Below are positions 17,657 through 23,820 of a DNA stretch of 64,000 nucleotides, one piece after another. A program made the position numbers and the translations under genes. The number at the start of each line of letters is the position of its first letter. The first letter of the stretch is position 1. The notes below the pieces were generated by a model. The model ran no database searches, was not told the origin of the DNA, and was given only the letters and a program-made list of their open reading frames with translations. The DNA is from Bacillota bacterium (GTDB lineage Bacteria > Bacillota > Clostridia > Clostridiales > Clostridiaceae). Where the stretch lies: NCBI GenBank assembly GCA_021781745.1, contig JAJXWH010000004.1:1-64000 (forward strand), given 5' to 3'.

Positions 17657-18352
17657 TTATATATCTACTATATTGAAACCTTCCTTTTGTGCTCTCTCTA
17701 CAAAATTCTCTCCATCGATATGCATACAATAAACTTGTTTTCTATATTCCTTAGGGATAATTTCACTTAATACCCTTAAGGAAGTATGCATATTACCAGC
17801 ATAATCATCAAGGCATGTATCATGATATATAAGATTACCTTCTTTCAGAAAAGAAATAACCTCGATATTAGTTTCATATGTATCTCCACTAAAAAAAATG
17901 TCATTTCCTTCATCAAATTTTAATGTATATGAATAGGTGTTAACTGTTTTAGAGTGCTTAGTTAAGGATGGTTGAAACTCTAACCCTAATTCAGTAATTC
18001 TTGTGTTATCATCACTTATAATAAAACTTTGATTTTCAATTAAACCAACCAGTTCTAAAAATTTCCTCATCTTATCTGTTTCATAAAAATAAAGCTTAGT
18101 TACTATTTTATATTTCCAAAAGCAAAATCCAATAAAACTACCTATAGAACCAATATGATCAGAATGCATATGAGTAACTAACAAATATACATTTTTTATT
18201 CTATCAACTAAATTTTTTTCAACGATTGTTTTGAATACAGTTTCTCCACAATCTATTAATAATAATGTTTCATTTTTTATAATGTAAGCTGATGTATTTC
18301 CCTCCTTAGTGTTATACCCTGAACCTCTTCCAAGAAAGTTTAATTTATTCAT
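17657..18352 (-). CDS. MBL-fold metallo-hydrolase, RNase Z-like
   Basis: 231 residues of the metallo-beta-lactamase fold. Metal ligands: THMHSDHIGS (HxHxDH) near 60, FSGDTYETN (Asp) near 155, the His of HTSLRVL near 186 and a late CMHIDG. The build (FLGRGSGYNTKEGNTSAYII at the start) is that of the RNase Z/elaC-like group, though the flexible exosite arm is missing, so tRNA processing is unlikely. The ATG overlaps the stop of the upstream DTW-domain gene by 8 bases, so the two are translationally coupled and an RNA-related role is plausible. Confidence 0.85.
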   Translation of the reverse strand: MNKLNFLGRGSGYNTKEGNTSAYIIKNETLLLIDCGETVFKTIVEKNLVDRIKNVYLLVTHMHSDHIGSIGSFIGFCFWKYKIVTKLYFYETDKMRKFLELVGLIENQSFIISDDNTRITELGLEFQPSLTKHSKTVNTYSYTLKFDEGNDIFFSGDTYETNIEVISFLKEGNLIYHDTCLDDYAGNMHTSLRVLSEIIPKEYRKQVYCMHIDGENFVERAQKEGFNIVDI

Positions 18353-18992
18353 TGAATCCCTCCATTAACTTTAACCCATTAGCTCCTGCCTTAAAACTTT
18401 TAATAAATAAGTCAAAAACACCCTTAATTAATTGTGCGTTCTGAATTTCATAATTTAACTTAAGTATTTCAATTACAGCTTCAATAGTACATAGTTCTCC
18501 TTCTGATGCACCTCTCCTCAAAGTATATTCTGACTTATGAATTGGATTTAATGAAATTCTTGGCAACTTCTTTAAATAATCACTCTTTCTCAATATTTTA
18601 TTAGCTTCTTTCCATGTACCATCTAAGATAATAAATACTGGACTTTTTTCAGAACTTTTATGTTCAAATCTTCTTTCTGGTGAATCACTATTATCTATAG
18701 GGAATAGTAAATATTTTTCATAATCTTCATTATTTATATACTCAATTAATTTTTCTGAAATTCTTGTTCGCTCCCAAAGAATTATCTCTGTCGATTTTGG
18801 ATTAAGTAATTTCAATAATCTAGCTGTATTTGAAGGTCTACTGAATTCTTTTTCCGTTGACAGTATTATTATCTTTGCTTTAGTTTCTATTTGAGGAACA
18901 ATATTGCATATACAATTAATTAATGGTAACCCACATTTGCTGCAACTTTCGTACAATTTTGTAATTTGCTTAACTTTATATTTTGAATCCAT
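18345..18992 (-). CDS. DTW-domain protein, probable tRNA-uridine aminocarboxypropyltransferase
   Basis: 215 residues from the ATG at 18992, which has AGGAGG upstream; an extension to 19079 would add a hydrophobic leader but lacks a site. The DTW motif is present as DGTWKEANKIL near 137. N-terminal Cys pairs (CSKCGLPLINCIC) form a zinc ribbon as in E. coli TapT, which makes acp3U in the variable loop of tRNA from SAM. The HKSEYTLRRG block belongs to the SAM site. Overlap with the MBL gene suggests a shared RNA-linked function. Confidence 0.85.
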   Translation of the reverse strand: MDSKYKVKQITKLYESCSKCGLPLINCICNIVPQIETKAKIIILSTEKEFSRPSNTARLLKLLNPKSTEIILWERTRISEKLIEYINNEDYEKYLLFPIDNSDSPERRFEHKSSEKSPVFIILDGTWKEANKILRKSDYLKKLPRISLNPIHKSEYTLRRGASEGELCTIEAVIEILKLNYEIQNAQLIKGVFDLFIKSFKAGANGLKLMEGFNE

Positions 18993-19189
18993 GTTGCCTC
19001 CTATATTAATGCTATAAATAACTATATGTAATACTATAAAAATTAAAATGCATACTGAAATATCTTTTCTTTCACACAATTATCTAAGATTATTTTGTAA
19101 ATCATAATTCATTTGTACATTATAAGATATTGGTATGGTTTAATTATAACTTATATTGTTAATATTACATTAGTTAATTTACAATTAAT

Positions 19190-19345
19190 TTAATCTGCAT
19201 CTGCCTTAACTAATACATCCATCATTTATTAAATCCAGCATTAGCTTTCATTTTCGCCTCAATTGCATTCTCACCAGAAAGAGCAATTTTAATGTTGCAC
19301 CTTTTTCTAATTTACTTTTTACATTTATACTTATTTTGCATATGT
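19190..19345 (-). pseudogene. frameshifted C-terminal gene fragment
   Basis: Three frames chain into one plausible protein end: VKSKLEKGATLK, then (shift) IALSGENAIEAKMKANAGFNK, then (shift) MMDVLVKADAD-stop. Each join needs a single-base change. I do not recognise the family. No start or ribosome-binding site is seen. The reading is a reconstruction and less sure than the other decayed genes. Confidence 0.35.
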
Positions 19346-19370
19346 ACTCAAATCAGTTTTAATTATATGA

Positions 19371-19601
19371 TATAATACTCATAACATATTGATATTGGGG
19401 GTGTTTTTTTATGAAGGTCTGTAAAACGTTCAGCTTTAAATCAGGTTGCTCCTTGCAAAGACTACAACAAAGTCAGCTATGCTTTGTTTGGAGCCTAAGC
19501 TGTTAAGTTAGCTGGGATGCGTGCATTTTTTAGGCTCTGTAACGCATAGTTTTTTTGTATTCTTTGCTTTAATACTTTTTTATAAGTGGAGGAGTAAGGA
19601 A
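19371..19601 (+). promoter_or_regulatory. structured leader with Cys-rich leader peptide and switchable terminator
   Basis: A TATAAT at 19371-19376 precedes a 230-base leader. Nested helices are visible: CAGCTT/AAGCTG (19431-19436 with 19497-19502), AGG-CTCC against GGAGCCT, and CAAAG/CTTTG. A terminator follows (ATGCGT 19517-19522 with ACGCAT 19542-19547, then seven T). TTAGGCTC in its loop (19530-19537) is an exact complement of GAGCCTAA (19491-19498), so two exclusive folds exist. It resembles an attenuator but matches no riboswitch class I know. Confidence 0.5.
19411..19506 (+). CDS. 31-residue Cys-containing leader peptide candidate
   Basis: ATG with GGGGGTG seven bases upstream opens 31 codons ending in TAA. 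The peptide has four Cys and is rich in Ser, Gln and Phe (MKVCKTFSFKSGCSLQRLQQ and on). The reading frame runs through the helices of the leader RNA, so translation would alter the fold that decides on termination, as in attenuation. No homology is visible. Without expression data it is only a candidate. Confidence 0.4.
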   Translation: MKVCKTFSFKSGCSLQRLQQSQLCFVWSLSC

Positions 19602-19907
19602 ATGAAATATGCAAAGGCACAAGATGTGTTACCAGAGGAAATAGTGAAATTAATACAAAAGTATGTAGATGGAAAATATCTTTATGTACCCAGAAAAGAT
19701 GAACACCATAAAGCCTGGGGAGAAAAAAGTGGTATAAAAAATAGTCTTAAGGTAAGAAATAGTGAGATTTATAAAAAATACATTAATGGAGCTAGTATTG
19801 ATGAATTAACTAAGGAATATTATTTATCAGAAAAAAGTATAAGAAGAATAATAGGTCAAGAGAAAGCTCTTTGCTCACAATCATTGCAGAACTATTTATT
19901 AGATTGA
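19602..19907 (+). CDS. CD3324 family (Mor-like helix-turn-helix) protein
   Basis: 101 residues from the ATG at 19602 with GGAGGAG upstream; the frame is also open upstream through the leader. The protein matches the clostridial CD3324 family: MKYAKAQDVLPEEIVKLIQK, YLYVPRKDEHHKAWGEKSG, then IYKKYINGASIDELTKEYYL and the helix-turn-helix end SEKSIRRII. The family resembles the Mor transcription activator of phage Mu, so it probably binds DNA. Targets are unknown. Its long structured leader suggests control by transcription termination. Confidence 0.85.
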   Translation: MKYAKAQDVLPEEIVKLIQKYVDGKYLYVPRKDEHHKAWGEKSGIKNSLKVRNSEIYKKYINGASIDELTKEYYLSEKSIRRIIGQEKALCSQSLQNYLLD

Positions 19908-20024
19908 ATACTTTTTTAAAATCATGTTATGATTTCATTGTGGCAATCCAATGAAAGTATAATTTCTGATTTAAGACAAGATTCAAAGGTAAATAATTAT
20001 TAATATACAATACGTTTTAATCAG

Positions 20025-20075
20025 GATGATTACTGTTACTTTCAAATGGAGTAACAATAGTCATCTTTTTATTTT
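20025..20075 (+). terminator. strong terminator in the leader of the FusB-like gene
   Basis: A 16-bp stem (20025-20040 with 20050-20065, two G-U pairs) is followed by TTTTTATTTT. It lies 118 bases after the CD3324 stop and 68 bases before the FusB-type start, so it either ends the first gene or acts as an attenuator for the second. Confidence 0.85.
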
Positions 20076-20142
20076 AAAAAATAAAACTGAAAATAATTGA
20101 GAAATCAAGATAATATTTCATAGAAAAGAGGTACAAGATTTT

Positions 20143-20802
20143 ATGAATACTTTTATAAAAAAACATCAATATAATTATATAAGAAAATGTTTAACTGACT
20201 TAAATAATGCTTATAGGAGTTCAGTAGATACAAATATCATTGAAGCTACTAAAGCATATATAAACGAAAAAATATTAAGGATTTTTCCAAATTTATCGGA
20301 AGATGAAAAAGAATTACTGGATATTACTAAAATAAAGGATCCCTTATACATTGATAAGTATTTATCTGGTTTAAATCAATATGTATATGGAATGCCAAAC
20401 ATTACAAATGCACAGCTTAATAAGTTGTTTAAAAAAGAAAAGAAACTTAAACTACCAAGCTCAGATGCTCAGAATTCAAAGAATGTATATTTAGGCTGGA
20501 TTGATGAATCCATTAGGAAATTATTTGTTGCATACAATATGAATGGTAATGTAGTTGGTATGTCATGTAGAATAACAAATCATAAATCAAGTAACACCCA
20601 TATATGTGCACTTTGCAACCGTATAGGACGCGAAGATGAAGTGGCCTTTGTTTCACCTTTATGTAAAACAGATAATACTGGAGAAGCTGCCTATAAATCA
20701 ATAGGTTTCGATATATGTTTAGATAGTGAGAAATGTAATGATAGCATTGTATCAATTGAAAAGCTTGAGAGAATTTTGAAGGAAGTCAACAATATAAAAT
20801 AA
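20143..20802 (+). CDS. FusB/FusC family EF-G-binding protein
   Basis: 219 residues. The helical N-terminal half (FIKKHQYNYIRKCLTDLNNA) and the C-terminal treble-clef zinc domain (HICALC with C155 and C158; FDICLDSEKC with C192 and C198) match FusB/FusC. In staphylococci these proteins bind elongation factor G domain 4 and free it from ribosomes stalled by fusidic acid. Chromosomal clostridial forms are common and their effect on drug level is not known. ATG with AGAGGT upstream; own terminator downstream; a strong hairpin upstream may attenuate it. Confidence 0.85.
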   Translation: MNTFIKKHQYNYIRKCLTDLNNAYRSSVDTNIIEATKAYINEKILRIFPNLSEDEKELLDITKIKDPLYIDKYLSGLNQYVYGMPNITNAQLNKLFKKEKKLKLPSSDAQNSKNVYLGWIDESIRKLFVAYNMNGNVVGMSCRITNHKSSNTHICALCNRIGREDEVAFVSPLCKTDNTGEAAYKSIGFDICLDSEKCNDSIVSIEKLERILKEVNNIK

Positions 20803-20871
20803 TAGATATTGTATATTCAAAACATCATCGCAAATAAAAGACTGATGAGTAAAATTATATTAAGTTTTATT

Positions 20872-20917
20872 AGAAAGAAAGTGAATTCTTGATGAAAAGG
20901 AGAATGCACTTTCTTTT
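20872..20917 (+). terminator. terminator of the FusB-like gene
   Basis: AGAAAGAAAGTG (20872-20883) pairs with CACTTTCTTTT (20907-20917), with further pairing AATTCT/AGAATG inside. T-rich end. It lies 70 bases past the stop. Confidence 0.75.
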
Positions 20918-20973
20918 AATAAAGATAGTCCCCCTATTAAAATTCAAACATTATAAATTTGCATCCTTCTTTT

Positions 20974-21669
20974 TCATGTAACATTAATTTTAAAAAAATC
21001 ATTTAAGTTCTTATTTATAATTATTTTACCCCTTTCTAATTTTATATAGCCTTCCTTTTCAATTTGCTTTAATTTTCTACTTACAACTTCCCTAGCTGAA
21101 TCAATCTCAAAAGCTAATTCGCTGTGAGTGGCATAAATTATGTTACTCTTTTTACTCAACAATAATTTTACAAGCCTTGTTTCTAATGATTCATGGATTA
21201 TTTCTTCTTTATTTTCAATGATAATATTAAATTTTCCATATAAATCCTCATAAATATATAATAAAAACTCATTATCTGTTATAACATGTAATCTCATAAT
21301 GTCTAAAGGAATAATACATATTTCCGAATTTTGAATAGCTTTTCCAGTTATATTTAATGAATCAAAATTTGATAAACAGTTTAAAGCCTCATGGCAAAAC
21401 TCACCTTGTTTAATATTATACAGATTTGTTTCATCGCCATTTTTATTTATTTTTTGAATTTTAATTGTTCCCTTTACTACAAATAAAATTCCTGAACATG
21501 TACCCTCTTCTGGTTTTATATATTGATCTGCATATAAAGTTTTAAAAATTGCATGTGAGCTTATAATCTCGCTATTTCTGTCATTTATTTTTTTTAATAT
21601 CGGATAACTTTCATATAAAGCCCTTAGATTTTTTGCTTTTAAACTTACTACGTCATCATTACCTTTCAT
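20974..21669 (-). CDS. Crp/Fnr family transcriptional regulator
   Basis: 231 residues: cyclic-nucleotide-binding-type beta barrel at about 25-145 (CSGILFVVKGTIKIQKINKN; GEFCHEALNCL) and winged helix at about 160-225 (HSELAFEIDSAREVVSRKLK; YIKLERGKIII). The recognition helix SAREVVSRKLKQIE is of Crp type. There is no CxxC-type iron-sulfur ligand set at the N-terminus, so oxygen sensing as in Fnr is not indicated; the signal is unknown. ATG with GGAGGAAG upstream. A TGTGA-N5-TCACA palindrome sits 131 bases upstream at about -41 of a TATAAT box, implying autoactivation. Same palindrome precedes the CoA-disulfide reductase gene. Confidence 0.9.
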   Translation of the reverse strand: MKGNDDVVSLKAKNLRALYESYPILKKINDRNSEIISSHAIFKTLYADQYIKPEEGTCSGILFVVKGTIKIQKINKNGDETNLYNIKQGEFCHEALNCLSNFDSLNITGKAIQNSEICIIPLDIMRLHVITDNEFLLYIYEDLYGKFNIIIENKEEIIHESLETRLVKLLLSKKSNIIYATHSELAFEIDSAREVVSRKLKQIEKEGYIKLERGKIIINKNLNDFFKINVT

Positions 21670-21771
21670 TTAACTTCCTCCATGAAATTATAATTTAATT
21701 AATAAGGCTTGTTACAATTCAAACTTTAGTACTTTAATTTTATACTTAAATAATTATTTATTCTATAACCT

Positions 21772-21777
21772 ATTATA
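21772..21777 (-). promoter_or_regulatory. -10 box of the Crp/Fnr regulator gene
   Basis: The minus strand reads TATAAT here, 22 bases downstream of the palindrome at 21800-21814 and about 100 bases before the ATG. No good -35 hexamer is seen, as expected of an activator-dependent promoter. Confidence 0.5.
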
Positions 21778-21799
21778 AAGGAAAATTTTAAAAATTGAG

Positions 21800-21814
21800 T
21801 GTGACTTAGTCACA
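21800..21814. promoter_or_regulatory. Crp/Fnr-type operator upstream of the regulator gene
   Basis: TGTGACTTAGTCACA, a perfect TGTGA/TCACA pair with a 5-base spacer. Its centre is about 42 bases from the start expected for the TATAAT at 21772-21777, which is class II activator geometry. It differs at one base from the site at 26495. Confidence 0.7.
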
Positions 21815-21844
21815 TTATTAACTAAATTTAAAAATCAATTAAAA

Positions 21845-21873
21845 AGAGTGTCGTAAACACTCTAAGACACTCT
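21845..21873 (-). terminator. terminator of the murein-recycling pair
   Basis: AGAGTGTC and GACACTCT arms (21845-21852 with 21866-21873) followed on the minus strand by TTTTTAATT, 52 bases past the NlpC/P60 stop. Confidence 0.85.
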
Positions 21874-21924
21874 CATAATTCTTAATCCTACAATTTGATT
21901 ATTATCTATGATTATACGTAGATA

Positions 21925-22743
21925 CTAAAAAATGCTTCCAACTTTTTTTATATTTTTAGCTAAATACTCATTATAATTATCATCGTTTTCATTTAAGCTA
22001 TTAATTTTGACTATATCATTACTTGTTGAGGAGTGAACATATCTTCCATTTTCTAAATACATGGCAACATGACCTGGAAAGAATATTAAATCTCCTTTTT
22101 TTAATTTGTTAAATGGAATTTCTTTAATAGGAAAGCCTTTTTTTATTTTTGCATCTCTAAAAATAATAATTCCATTAAGCAAATAGGTCATTGAACAAAG
22201 ACCTGAACAATCAATTCCTAAAGGTGTTTTTCCACCCCATCTATATTGAGTCCCTAGATAACTTAGCGCAGTACTAGCTAAGCTTTCTCTAAGATTTTCC
22301 TCTTCTTTAGTATCGTAGCTGTCTTTAAGGTTTGAAAGGAAGTTCTTTCTTACCCATCCAACTTCTGAATTTGGCAATTTTACTTTTACAAAACGTTTAT
22401 TTTCGCTAATATCAGTAATCGAAATTAAATTGGCCCCTCGTGTTAAACATGCAATAACATACCCAGATGCTTCAGGTTTATTTAAAACATCTGCAAAGGA
22501 ATTTATGACTATAGTATTTTTTTCTTTAGCCCAAATTTTTGAATTTTCGTCATCTATTAATAAGTTATCTCCATTTATATAACCTTCATAAACATAATCA
22601 GTTAACACATAGTACCAATTATTCGATAGTTCTTCAAGTATCTTTACATTCATTCCAAATAAAACTTCATCAACATTTTCTGAATACTCTTTAGGTTTAC
22701 TTTTTAATGACCCAATAGTGCTTTTAACTACTGCATATTTCAT
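21925..22743 (-). CDS. NlpC/P60 endopeptidase with SH3b domains (YkfC-like)
   Basis: 272 residues from the ATG at 22743, which has GGGGGAT upstream; the four-codon-longer start is less likely. Two bacterial SH3 domains (about 1-65 and 75-145) precede an NlpC/P60 (C40) domain with catalytic Cys in IDCSGLCSMTY, His in FPGHVAMYL and a third polar residue in YVHSS. No signal peptide, so cytoplasmic, as in B. subtilis YkfC, which cuts gamma-D-Glu-diamino-acid bonds of recycled murein peptides. It lies 22 bases behind an LD-carboxypeptidase gene, which acts just before it in that pathway. Confidence 0.9.
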   Translation of the reverse strand: MKYAVVKSTIGSLKSKPKEYSENVDEVLFGMNVKILEELSNNWYYVLTDYVYEGYINGDNLLIDDENSKIWAKEKNTIVINSFADVLNKPEASGYVIACLTRGANLISITDISENKRFVKVKLPNSEVGWVRKNFLSNLKDSYDTKEEENLRESLASTALSYLGTQYRWGGKTPLGIDCSGLCSMTYLLNGIIIFRDAKIKKGFPIKEIPFNKLKKGDLIFFPGHVAMYLENGRYVHSSTSNDIVKINSLNENDDNYNEYLAKNIKKVGSIF

Positions 22744-22765
22744 TTTATCCCCCAATTACAATGTA

Positions 22766-23680
22766 TTATAGTATAGTTACTTTACTTTTATCTCCATTTA
22801 TTTTTACCTTTGAGCCCAAAGGAATACTTAAAGTGGGTAAACAATGCCCACAAGCTAAATTGTAAACTGTAGGTTTATTTTCTGGTTTAATTAGTTCGTC
22901 AAATATTTCCATTAAATTCAAACTATTATCCCCTTCTTTAGCTTCACAATTTGTCCATGCTCCTAAGATTATTCCTTCAGCATCTTTAAACTTTCCGCAT
23001 TGTTTTAATTGGAGCAGCATCCTATCAATTTTATAAGGATATTCATCTATTTCTTCTAAAAAGAGTATTTTTCCTTTTGTATCAAGTTCATAAGGTGTTC
23101 CCATAGATGCAGCTACTAAAGAAAGGTTACCTCCAACTAATTTTCCTTTGGCTTTACCATTTACTAAGGTTTTGATTTCCTGTCCTTCAGGGTTTTTAAG
23201 CCCCCCTAGTGGTTCCTCATAAAAAATATTTTTCTTAAAATATTCTAGTGTAAATTCGTCTACTCCCTTATAAAACTCAGTTGATGCCATAGGAGTATGA
23301 AAGGTTATTAGTTTACATTTTTCATTCAACACATTATGAAGCGCTGTTACATCACTATATCCAGCAAAAACCTTAGGATTTTTCTTAATCATGTTATAAT
23401 CAAGTAAATCTAGTATTCTTGTTGATCCATATCCGCCCCTTATGGCAAAGATTCCTTTTATGCTCTTATCTTGAAACATGAGATTAATATCATTTGCTCT
23501 TATTTCATCACCTCCAGCCAGAAATCCATGATAGCATCTGCAGCTTTCTCCTAAAACAACTTTAAACCCTAAATCCTCCATTGCCTTAATTGATGCTCCT
23601 AGTCTCTCTTGGTTTACAGGACTGCAAGGAGCAATTAATCCAATATTATCTCCTTTTTTTAAAGGTTTTGGCCTAATCAT
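22766..23680 (-). CDS. LD-carboxypeptidase (S66 family, LdcA/YkfA-like)
   Basis: 304 residues of the S66 peptidase family. Catalytic triad regions: Ser in AIRGGYGSTRILDLL near 110, Glu in LFLEEIDEYPYKIDRML near 205 and His in ACGHCLPTLSIPLG near 285. The enzyme removes the terminal D-Ala from cytoplasmic murein tetrapeptides. No signal peptide. First gene of a two-gene operon with the NlpC/P60 enzyme. The L-Ala-D/L-Glu epimerase (ykfB) found between them in Bacillus is absent here. Confidence 0.9.
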   Translation of the reverse strand: MIRPKPLKKGDNIGLIAPCSPVNQERLGASIKAMEDLGFKVVLGESCRCYHGFLAGGDEIRANDINLMFQDKSIKGIFAIRGGYGSTRILDLLDYNMIKKNPKVFAGYSDVTALHNVLNEKCKLITFHTPMASTEFYKGVDEFTLEYFKKNIFYEEPLGGLKNPEGQEIKTLVNGKAKGKLVGGNLSLVAASMGTPYELDTKGKILFLEEIDEYPYKIDRMLLQLKQCGKFKDAEGIILGAWTNCEAKEGDNSLNLMEIFDELIKPENKPTVYNLACGHCLPTLSIPLGSKVKINGDKSKVTIL

Positions 23681-23714
23681 TTAATCATTTCTCCTATCTT
23701 AATAAATTTTATAT

Positions 23715-23815
23715 AATAAAAAATCACTGTATTATTGTTAATTATCCTTTAGTAATGTATATTAAAAATTCATTTAAACATTACTTTTTTGGATAATTTT
23801 TAATACAGTGATTTT
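23715..23815 (-). terminator. terminator of the CoA-disulfide reductase gene
   Basis: Long hairpin: AAAATCACTGTATTA (23720-23734) pairs with TAATACAGTGATTTT (23801-23815), with inner AATTATCC/GGATAATT pairing. On the minus strand it ends in TTTTTTATT. It separates the gene from ldcA. Confidence 0.7.
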
Positions 23816-23820
23816 AAATA

